Source: JBBQKG01 sp038326655 (GTDB lineage: Bacteria; Actinomycetota; Thermoleophilia; Solirubrobacterales; JBBDJG01). Taken from it: 64,000 nt of DNA. Where the stretch lies: positions 78,751 through 142,750 of the forward strand of contig JBBQKG010000003.1 in assembly GCA_038326655.1 (NCBI GenBank), read 5' to 3'. Position 1 is the stretch's first letter. Each line of letters opens with the position of its first letter. The notes under the pieces are model-generated. The model saw nothing but the letters and a program-made list of their open reading frames with translations, was not told the DNA's origin and did not search any database. A program made the translations under genes and the position numbers. This document shows positions 42,927 through 49,657 of the stretch, piece after piece.

Positions 42927-44006
42927 ATGGCTCGGCCCGGGCTTCCCGCGCGCGAGATCGCAAAGATCGTGCTGACTGCGATCGCGGTCCTGGCGGCGCT
43001 CTATTTCGTGTACCTGATCCGCGAGATCGTCGGGCTGCTGTTGATCTCGGTGTTCCTGGCGGTCGCTCTTTCCCCGGTCGTCAATCGCCTCGACCGCGGC
43101 CGCTTCCCGCGCTGGGCCGCGATCCTGTCTGTCTACTTCGCGATCATCTTCGGCATCTTCGGCCTCGGGCTCGCGGTCGTGCCGCCGGTCGTGAAAGGGG
43201 TCAACGACCTGGTCGACAACCTTCCGACCTACGTGCAGGACCTCAACAAGAACAAGCAGTTCCGCAAGTACGACGAGAAGTACCACATAGTCAACAGCCT
43301 GCAGAAGGAAGCGAACAAGCTTCCTTCCCGGATCGGCACCGCCGCCGGGACCCTGCGCGACGTGACCGTCGGTGTCTTCACGAGGATCGTGCTGCTGATC
43401 ACGGTGCTGGTGATGACGTTCCTGCTGATCCTCGACGGAAGGCGCTTCGTCGAGTGGGTCTACCGACAACTCGGCGCCGAGCGGGAGGCCCGCGCCCGGA
43501 ATGTGGCGCAGGAGATCAACCGCTCCGTGGTCGGTTATGTCGTCGGCAACCTGCTGATCAGCGTGGTCGCGGGAGTCGTCACATGGATCACGCTGGAGGT
43601 GCTGGGCGTCCCGTTCGCGGTTCCGCTGGCGGTCATGATGGCGTTCTTCGACCTGATTCCCCTGGTCGGTGCGACGCTGGGCGGAATCGTGATCGGCATC
43701 GTGTGCGCGATCGTCGACTTCCCCACCGCGCCGATCGTCTGGGTCGTGGTGCTGCTGCTGTACCAGCAGCTCGAGAACCACCTGATCCAGCCGGTCATCT
43801 ACGGGCGCACCGTGCAGCTCCACCCGCTGCTGGTGATCGTCGCGATCCTCACCGGGGGGACGCTGCTCGGCGTACTGGGGGCGCTGCTGGCAATCCCCGC
43901 CGTGGCCGTTTTGCAGATCCTGGTCAGAGATTGGTGGCAGCACCGCCCCGGCGCGATGCCGGCGGCCCTTGCGGCGGACGGGCCGGCGCTGCCGCCTCCC
44001 GACTAG
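42927..44006 (+). CDS. AI-2E family transporter (TqsA/PerM-like)
   Basis: A 359-aa permease with about eight TM helices: two at the N-terminus (IVLTAIAVLAALYFVYLI, IVGLLLISVFLAVALSP), then FPRWAAILSVYFAIIFGIFGLGL, a cytosolic helical region, and the C-terminal block with DLIPLVGATLGGI and LVIVAILTGGTLLGVLGALLAIPAVAVL. The family exports AI-2 or Na+/H+ or has unknown substrates. The ATG has a TACTCT box 8 bases upstream and no Shine-Dalgarno sequence. Its TAG overlaps the DegV stop through the palindrome CTAG. Confidence 0.92.
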   Translation: MARPGLPAREIAKIVLTAIAVLAALYFVYLIREIVGLLLISVFLAVALSPVVNRLDRGRFPRWAAILSVYFAIIFGIFGLGLAVVPPVVKGVNDLVDNLPTYVQDLNKNKQFRKYDEKYHIVNSLQKEANKLPSRIGTAAGTLRDVTVGVFTRIVLLITVLVMTFLLILDGRRFVEWVYRQLGAEREARARNVAQEINRSVVGYVVGNLLISVVAGVVTWITLEVLGVPFAVPLAVMMAFFDLIPLVGATLGGIVIGIVCAIVDFPTAPIVWVVVLLLYQQLENHLIQPVIYGRTVQLHPLLVIVAILTGGTLLGVLGALLAIPAVAVLQILVRDWWQHRPGAMPAALAADGPALPPPD

Positions 44007-44866
44007 GGCTCGAGGTCGCTCCGGGGCACGCCGCCCACGCCGAGCAGCCCGGGGCCGACGTGGGTGCCGATCACCGGTCCGACCTCCGAGACGAAGGCCG
44101 GCGGGCAGCCCATCACCGCTTCGGCCGCGGCGGTCAGCTGCGCTGCCTCCTCGGGCGCCTGGATGTGCTGCACCACCCATCCGTCGGCGCCGTCGGTGTG
44201 ACGCTGCTCGGCGTACTCGAGCAGCCGCCGGAGCGCCTTCGCCCCTGTCCGGACCCGCTCGATCGGCGTGATCTCCTTCTCGAGCGTGAGGATCGGCTTG
44301 ATCTTCAGCGCCGAGCCGAGCCAGGCCTGGGCGGCGCCGATCCTGCCGCCGCGGCGGAGGAACTCGAGCGTGTCGACGGCGAACCACATCTTCAGGTCGG
44401 ATCGCGCTTTCTCGACGCGCTCGATCACCGCGCCGACGTCGCCGCCGGCGCGCGCCACCTTCGCGCCGGAGAGCACGACCAGCCCCATGCCGCCGCAGGC
44501 CAGCTCGGAGTCGATCACCGTCACCCGGTCCGCCCCCGCCTGCTCGGCCAACCGCTCCTTCGCCTGGCGCGCCGCCTCGACCGTTCCGGAGATGCCGCCC
44601 GAGATGTGGACGGAGACGACCTCGTAGCCCTGCGCGACGAGCGGCTCGTAGACCTCGAGGAAGTCCCCGATCGAGGGCTGTGAGGTCGTCGGCAGGCGGT
44701 CCATGCGCCGCAGCCGGTCGTAGAAAGCGTCGAAGTTCGGCATGTCGAGCTCGCGCTCCGAAGAGTCCTCCCAGTTGACATAGAGGCTCACGAGGCGGAT
44801 CTCGTTCTGCTCGACGAGCTCGGCGGGGAGGTATCCCGTCGAGTCTGAGACGATCGCGACCGGCAC
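44003..44866 (-). CDS. DegV family fatty-acid-binding protein
   Basis: A 287-aa DegV/FakB-type protein. The N-terminal IVSDSTGYLP and the SQPSIGDFLEVYEPL segment bind the fatty acid carboxylate, and HISGGISGTVEAARQAKE and LEFLRRGGRIGAA are conserved family blocks. In other bacteria FakB proteins present fatty acids to the kinase FakA. No fakA is visible here. GTG start; convergent with the AI-2E gene with stops overlapping at CTAG. Confidence 0.92.
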   Translation of the reverse strand: MPVAIVSDSTGYLPAELVEQNEIRLVSLYVNWEDSSERELDMPNFDAFYDRLRRMDRLPTTSQPSIGDFLEVYEPLVAQGYEVVSVHISGGISGTVEAARQAKERLAEQAGADRVTVIDSELACGGMGLVVLSGAKVARAGGDVGAVIERVEKARSDLKMWFAVDTLEFLRRGGRIGAAQAWLGSALKIKPILTLEKEITPIERVRTGAKALRRLLEYAEQRHTDGADGWVVQHIQAPEEAAQLTAAAEAVMGCPPAFVSEVGPVIGTHVGPGLLGVGGVPRSDLEP

Positions 44867-44929
44867 GCAGGCGCTTCTATCAGGTAACGCCGCCCGATGC
44901 GACGGCGAGACGCCGCGTGCAGCCCCCGC

Positions 44930-44935
44930 TACAAT
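44930..44935 (+). promoter_or_regulatory. Possible -10 box upstream of erpA
   Basis: TACAAT, one mismatch to TATAAT, lies about 70 bases before the Fe-S carrier start in the gap after DegV. No convincing -35 is seen. The leader of about 65 bases contains no structure I can name. Confidence 0.3.
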
Positions 44936-45006
44936 CGGAGCACGGCGAATAGGTGCCCCTAAGGCGACTGCCGGGTGGTGCCGAGAATGGAAGCGACGGA
45001 GGTTCG

Positions 45007-45333
45007 ATGGTCACCCTCACAGACACAGCGGCCGACAAGGTCAAAGAGCTCATGAACGGCCAGGCAGAGTCCGAGGCCGGACTTCGCGTGGCGGTTCGCG
45101 GCGGCGGCTGTTCCGGCTTCCAGTACGCGCTCGCGTTCGACGAGCAGCGCGAAGGCGACCAGATCTACGAGTTCTCCGACATCAGGCTGCTGATCGACTC
45201 GGAGAGCCTTCCCTTCGTGGACGGCTCCGAGGTCGACTACGTCGAGGGCCTCCAGGGCGCCGGGTTTGCGGTGAACAACCCGAACGTGGTCGCGGCCTGT
45301 GGCTGCGGTCAATCGTTCAGAACAGCTTCTTAG
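45007..45333 (+). CDS. erpA: Iron-sulfur cluster carrier, ErpA/IscA type
   Basis: A 108-aa A-type carrier: MVTLTDTAADKVKELM, then RGGGCSGFQYALAF with the first Cys and SQSF-type C-terminus ACGCGQSF with the Cys-x-Cys pair, giving the three cysteines that hold a cluster. It would pass [Fe-S] clusters to apoproteins such as BioB. The ATG is preceded by GGAGG; the slightly longer frame upstream is not conserved. The last five codons and the stop form one arm and the loop of a long perfect hairpin. Confidence 0.93.
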   Translation: MVTLTDTAADKVKELMNGQAESEAGLRVAVRGGGCSGFQYALAFDEQREGDQIYEFSDIRLLIDSESLPFVDGSEVDYVEGLQGAGFAVNNPNVVAACGCGQSFRTAS

Positions 45334-45347
45334 AAGCTGTTCTGAAC
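45315..45347 (+). terminator. Perfect 15-bp hairpin containing the erpA stop codon
   Basis: GTTCAGAACAGCTTC pairs perfectly with GAAGCTGTTCTGAAC around a 3-base loop (TTA), with the TAG stop at the loop. It is much less GC-rich than its surroundings and has no T-run after it. It probably terminates erpA and protects its mRNA, and could work in both directions against the convergent fprA. Confidence 0.6.
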
Positions 45348-45434
45348 AAGAGACTGCCGACTTTCTGCAAGCGGCCAGCGGTTTGCCGTAGGGCGCGGTA
45401 ACACGAGCCGCAAGTCACGCGCCCCACACGTCAC

Positions 45435-45460
45435 CCGCGATTCTGCTCGCAGAATCGCGG
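45435..45460 (-). terminator. Perfect 12-bp hairpin abutting the fprA stop
   Basis: CCGCGATTCTGC-TC-GCAGAATCGCGG lies directly after the fprA stop codon on the minus strand. Together with the hairpin at 45315 it separates the convergent erpA and hemQ-fprA units. The 87 bases between them hold nothing I can identify. Confidence 0.6.
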
Positions 45461-46840
45461 TCAGTCGTTCTTCCGCGCGGCGCCGTGCAGCAATTCGTAC
45501 CGGGTGAGCTTCACGCGCGGGCGGGTGCCGGCGCCGAGGTTCTGCTCGTGCGCGTCTATGCGCTTCCAACCTTCCCAGCTGATCGGCTCGACGCCGCGCT
45601 CGGCGAGCAGCTGCGCGATGTCGCCGTCGCTCACCGGGTCGTTCAGGAGCCCCGCCTCGGCGTCCTCGAGCAGGCTGCTCGCGGCCTCCTGCCCGTCCTT
45701 CTTGTTCGTCCCGATCACGCCGCTCGGGCCGCGGCGGATCCAGCCCGTCACGTACTCGCCGGTCACGTGGTGCTCGCCGTCGACGACGCGCCCGGCGACG
45801 TTCGGGATCGTGCCGCGGCCCTCGTCGAAGGGGACCTCGGGGATCGCGATGCCCTTGTAGCCGATCGAGCGCAGCACGAGGCCGCATCCAAGCGTTTCGC
45901 GCTCGCCCGTCGCCCGCGCGGCCAGCGACCCGTCGTCACGGGGCTCGAGGCGATTGCGCTCGACCACGATGCGCTCGACCCGACCGTCCCCTTGCAGCTC
46001 GACAGGTGAGGTAAGAAACCGCAGCACGATCCGCTTAGGCTTTCCGGCGGACTCGCGCTCCGCGTACTCGCGCAGGATCCGGACGTTCTCGCGCGACGTC
46101 TTGTTGGCCTGGTCGGAGTCGAGCCATGCCTGCGAGGCCTCGTCCAGATCGAGGTCCGCCGGGTCCACGATCACGTCCGCCAGCTCGAGCTCGCCGAGCT
46201 CCAGCAGCTCGGGGTTGGTGAACGCGGCCTGCGCCGGTCCCCGGCGGCCGAGGATCACGATCTCCTTGACGGCGTCGGACGCAAGCACGTCGATCGCGTG
46301 GTCCGCCGTGTCGGTCCGTCGCAGCTCCTCGGCACTGAGGGCGAGCATCCGCGCGCAGTCGATCGCCACGTTGCCGTTGCCCACGACGACGACCCGCTCG
46401 CAATCGAGGTCGAACTCACGGTCCGGATGATCGGGATGGCCGTTGTACCAGCCGACGAACGTCGTCGCGGCCTCGGAGCCCGGTAGATCCTCTCCGGGGA
46501 TTCCAAGCTGCCGGTCGGTCGCCGCACCGATCGCATAGATCACAGCGTGGTAGCGCTCCAGGAGATCGGCACGATGCAGGTCGCGTCCGAGCTCGACGCC
46601 CCCGAAGAAGCGAAAGCCCTCCTTCGCCGCCGTCTTCTCGTAGATGCGCACCACGGACTTGATCTTGGGATGGTCCGGCGCGACGCCTGCGCGCACGAGG
46701 CCGAACGGGGTGGGCAGGCGATCGAACAGGTCCACGCTGAGCGACCGCTCGCCGCCCAGCACGTGTCCGGCGGCGTAGAAGCCGGCCGGTCCCGCGCCGA
46801 CGATCGCGACGCGCAGCTGTCGATCGTTGTTGGAGTTCAT
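45461..46840 (-). CDS. fprA: NADPH-ferredoxin/adrenodoxin-type reductase FprA
   Basis: A 459-aa FAD/NADP flavoprotein of the mitochondrial adrenodoxin-reductase family that passes electrons from NADPH to ferredoxin. FAD loop VAIVGAGPAGFYAA, then PTPFGLVRAGVAPDHPKIK, the NADP loop VVVGNGNVAIDCARML, ILGRRGPAQAAFTNPEL, and the C-terminal EYVTGWIRRGPSGVIGTNKKD are all clear. It follows hemQ by 31 bases and is likely co-transcribed. It could feed ferredoxins for Fe-S, P450 or 2-oxoacid oxidoreductase enzymes (such as 60030-62652). Confidence 0.95.
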   Translation of the reverse strand: MNSNNDRQLRVAIVGAGPAGFYAAGHVLGGERSLSVDLFDRLPTPFGLVRAGVAPDHPKIKSVVRIYEKTAAKEGFRFFGGVELGRDLHRADLLERYHAVIYAIGAATDRQLGIPGEDLPGSEAATTFVGWYNGHPDHPDREFDLDCERVVVVGNGNVAIDCARMLALSAEELRRTDTADHAIDVLASDAVKEIVILGRRGPAQAAFTNPELLELGELELADVIVDPADLDLDEASQAWLDSDQANKTSRENVRILREYAERESAGKPKRIVLRFLTSPVELQGDGRVERIVVERNRLEPRDDGSLAARATGERETLGCGLVLRSIGYKGIAIPEVPFDEGRGTIPNVAGRVVDGEHHVTGEYVTGWIRRGPSGVIGTNKKDGQEAASSLLEDAEAGLLNDPVSDGDIAQLLAERGVEPISWEGWKRIDAHEQNLGAGTRPRVKLTRYELLHGAARKND

Positions 46841-46871
46841 ATGGTCGCGTCGCAGATCGAGCCGACAGGAG

Positions 46872-47597
46872 CTAGTGAGCGTCGACGTCGCCGGCGCGCC
46901 CGTTGCCTCGAGTGCCGGCGGCGATCATCGAAGCGTCGCCGTCGAGCGCGTCCAGCGCATGCCGGACGCTGCTCGCGATGCAGGTGAATATCGGCGTGTC
47001 GCGCAGAGTGTAGGAACTCGACTCGCTGCCCCGGAGCTCCTGCACGAGGTCGAGGAAGTCGCCCGGCTCGTCGGTCTCGAAAGCGACCACGAACTCCTGG
47101 TCGTCGAGCCCGAAGGAGTAGGTCGTGTTGATCGAGATCGTCGGGTACTTCCGCCCGATCTCGATGTGCTCCTTCATGATCCGCATTCGCTCGGGGCCCG
47201 GCAGGCGGTACCAGTCCCGCTGCTTCCAGAACGGATAGACGAACAGGTACTTCTTCTGGGAGGTGTGGAGGTCGAGCCGGTCCTCCTCGGAGTACTCGGA
47301 CTCCTTCGTCATCGCCAGGTAGGAGTGGGGCGTCTCGGCCCAGGCCATCAGGCCGCTCTGGCCGAGCACGACGTGGAACTCGTGGATGTCGGCGAGCCCG
47401 GGGCTCGAGCACCAAAGCAGGAGGTCCGCGTCGCCGCGCGTGCCGACCAGCGAGAAGGCGCGCAGGAAGCGATCGGCGGCGAAGTTCTCGCAGGCGGCGC
47501 CGAACTCGCGCTTGTGGCGCTCGCGTTCGGCCGGATCGAGGCGGCGCCAGGCCGGGTCGACCTTGAGGAAGGTGAACTTGACGAAATTTCGCCCCAC
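46872..47597 (-). CDS. hemQ: Coproheme decarboxylase HemQ (chlorite dismutase family)
   Basis: A 241-aa protein that oxidatively decarboxylates coproheme to heme b, the last step of the coproporphyrin-dependent route of Gram-positive bacteria. VKFTFLKVDPAWRRL at the start, FSLVGTRGDADLLLWC, KYLFVYPFWKQRDWYRLP and MKEHIEIGRKYPTI (with the region of the proximal His) are family features, and the C-terminus FETDEPGDFLDLVQELR is conserved. The start GTG (V-G-R-N-F) is 9 bases after a TATAAC box, so the mRNA is probably leaderless. It is divergent from the 673-aa membrane protein with 25 bases between starts. Confidence 0.93.
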   Translation of the reverse strand: MGRNFVKFTFLKVDPAWRRLDPAERERHKREFGAACENFAADRFLRAFSLVGTRGDADLLLWCSSPGLADIHEFHVVLGQSGLMAWAETPHSYLAMTKESEYSEEDRLDLHTSQKKYLFVYPFWKQRDWYRLPGPERMRIMKEHIEIGRKYPTISINTTYSFGLDDQEFVVAFETDEPGDFLDLVQELRGSESSSYTLRDTPIFTCIASSVRHALDALDGDASMIAAGTRGNGRAGDVDAH

Positions 47598-47606
47598 GCC
47601 TCCAAG

Positions 47607-47635
47607 GTTATAGTGGCGCCGCGTGCACCGGCCAA
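47607..47635 (-). promoter_or_regulatory. hemQ promoter whose -10 is shared with the divergent gene
   Basis: On the minus strand TTGGCC (47630-47635), 17 bases, then TATAAC (47607-47612) precede the hemQ GTG by 9 bases. On the plus strand the same island reads TATAGT (47609-47614), 8 bases before the GTG of the 673-aa gene. One 8-base AT patch, GTTATAGT, can thus serve as -10 for two leaderless, mutually exclusive transcripts. Confidence 0.55.
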
Positions 47636-49644
47636 GCTGCTCTGCGCGCTGCCGTGCGTCCGTTCTCGCCCTGGTTCTCGCGTGCGCCGTCGCCTTGCTC
47701 GCCGGGCCGCCGGGCGCGCGTGCCGCCGGCGGCGGCGAACCACCCGCGCGAGTAGCGCTGCTCTTCCTCCCGAGCCCCTCGAAGGCGATCAAGGGGCGCC
47801 CTTTCATCCAGCGGATCGCATCGATCGACGGCATCACGGCACTTGGCTTCGTGGCGGCAATCCAGGGCGCGTACCGGCCCGAGCAGGTGCTGCTCGACAT
47901 CAGCGCGGGCGCGCGGGCGCAGACGAGCCTCTACAACGGCGATCTCCCGGAGGGCATCAGGCTGGTTCCGGCCGGCGCGGGCGGCCGGATCGGCGAATGG
48001 GCGCGGATCGTCTCGCGGTCGCGCACGCCGCCGGCCGACGTGCAGCCGGGCACGCTCGGCGGTGCGGTATCGGCCGCGGGCGACGGGGTCGCCTACGTCG
48101 GCATCGGGGGTAGCCGCAACCGCGAGGCGCTCGTCGCCGCGGACCGCTCGGGCAACCTCCCACGGGTGTCGCTGGGGACCAGCGCCAGCGTCAGCCGCAG
48201 GGCACGCGCGACGTGGCGGCGGTCGGCACTCATGGTCGTGAAGCTTCCGGGACGCTCGGCCGGTCGCAATGCGCTTCGCGCAGTGATGGCGCAACGTCGG
48301 CCGCAGGACCTCGTGTTCGTGCTCCAGGACCCGAATGCGCTCCCGAGGAGGCTGTTGGCCGCGGGCGCGGCCGGGCTCTCGGGCGGAAAGGACCTGCGCT
48401 CGGCCTCGACCCGGACCGACGGGCTGGTGATCACGACCGACTTCGCTCCGACCGTGCTCGGGCGGCTCGGGCTGCCCGTCCCGAAAGCGGTCGCGGGTGA
48501 GCCGATCGAGGCGAGCGGCAGCCGCAGCGCCGACGACCTCGTCCGCTTCCGCAAGCGACTCGCGGTCGTGGGGCCCCGGCGGTGGGACGTCGTGCTCGGC
48601 GGCCTCGCGCTCGCCTTCGCGCTGGTGGCGCTGGCGACTCGCGGGCGGCTGCGGCAGGTGGGCCGTTGCGCGCTGCCGGCCGCGCTGTGGCTGCCGGCGG
48701 TGCTGCTCGTCACCGGGGCGCTCGCGCCCGGAACAGCGCTGCTCGAGCTGGTGATCGTGGGAGCAGTGTCGGGGCTGCTTGCCCTGCTGACCGATCGATT
48801 GCTCCCATCGCCCCGCGCGATCGCGTTGCCCGCCGCGGTGAGCGTGGGAGCCCACGTGATCGACCTGCTGCTGGGGTCGGATCTGATCGTGGGCTCGCTG
48901 CTCGGCCCCAACCCCCTGCTGGGCGCGCGGTTCTACGGAATCGGAAACGAGCTCGAGATCACGCTGGCGGTTGCGACGCTGCTCGGGCTCGGCGCGGCAC
49001 TCGCCACCGCGAGCACCCGGACGGCGGTCTGGGGAATCTCGGTCGGCGGCACGCTCGTCGCGTTCATGTTGAGCTGGGGGCGGGTGGGCGCAGACGTCGG
49101 CGCTGCGCTCACGCTGGGGCTCGGCGTGGCGGCGGCCGCCGTCTACGCCGCGGGCCGCGGCTCGTGGCGCTCGCGGACGGCGATCGTGCTCGGCGCGCCG
49201 GCGCTCGCGCTCGCCTTGCTGGCCGGGCTGGACCTCGCGACGGGCGGCAATGCGCACTTCACCCGCTCGGTGCTCCGTGCCGGGGGCCTCGACGAGCTGG
49301 CCCAGGTCGCGCAGCGGCGCTTCGAGCTCAGCTACGACTCGCTCGGCCGCGGCGCGATCGGACCACTCGTGGTGGTCGCGATCGTGGCCCTTGCCCTGGG
49401 TATCCGCTACCGGCGACGCCTCCTGGCCGGCCTGGAGGAACTTCCTGCGATGCGAGCCGGCTTCTGGGGCGCGGTCGTGGCGGTCGTGGGCGGCGCGCTG
49501 ACAAACGATTCCGGTCCCGTGATCTTCCTGATCGGGACCACGTATCTGGCGCTCGCCGTAGGGTATGTGCAGGCAATGCCGAAATGCAGTGAAACCCGCG
49601 CCGCAATGCGCGGTATTTCCCCCGTGCACCGCAATGACCGCTGA
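47623..49644 (+). CDS. 673-aa membrane protein with alkaline-phosphatase-like ectodomain
   Basis: A signal peptide (VLALVLACAVALLAGPPGARA) leads to an exported domain of about 290 residues. A segment near its end (DGLVITTDFAPTVLGRLGLPVP) resembles the end of alkaline-phosphatase/sulfatase-like folds, where D-x-A-P-T-x-L is common. The rest is membrane: about ten helices from WDVVLGGLALAFALVALA to FLIGTTYLALAVGYV, including the conserved-looking YGIGNELEI and TNDSGPVIF motifs. I do not know its function; a role in envelope polymer or lipid modification is possible. GTG start, probably leaderless. The glycosyltransferase fusion follows. Confidence 0.82.
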   Translation: MHRPSCSARCRASVLALVLACAVALLAGPPGARAAGGGEPPARVALLFLPSPSKAIKGRPFIQRIASIDGITALGFVAAIQGAYRPEQVLLDISAGARAQTSLYNGDLPEGIRLVPAGAGGRIGEWARIVSRSRTPPADVQPGTLGGAVSAAGDGVAYVGIGGSRNREALVAADRSGNLPRVSLGTSASVSRRARATWRRSALMVVKLPGRSAGRNALRAVMAQRRPQDLVFVLQDPNALPRRLLAAGAAGLSGGKDLRSASTRTDGLVITTDFAPTVLGRLGLPVPKAVAGEPIEASGSRSADDLVRFRKRLAVVGPRRWDVVLGGLALAFALVALATRGRLRQVGRCALPAALWLPAVLLVTGALAPGTALLELVIVGAVSGLLALLTDRLLPSPRAIALPAAVSVGAHVIDLLLGSDLIVGSLLGPNPLLGARFYGIGNELEITLAVATLLGLGAALATASTRTAVWGISVGGTLVAFMLSWGRVGADVGAALTLGLGVAAAAVYAAGRGSWRSRTAIVLGAPALALALLAGLDLATGGNAHFTRSVLRAGGLDELAQVAQRRFELSYDSLGRGAIGPLVVVAIVALALGIRYRRRLLAGLEELPAMRAGFWGAVVAVVGGALTNDSGPVIFLIGTTYLALAVGYVQAMPKCSETRAAMRGISPVHRNDR

Positions 49645-49657
49645 TAGCATCGCTTCG

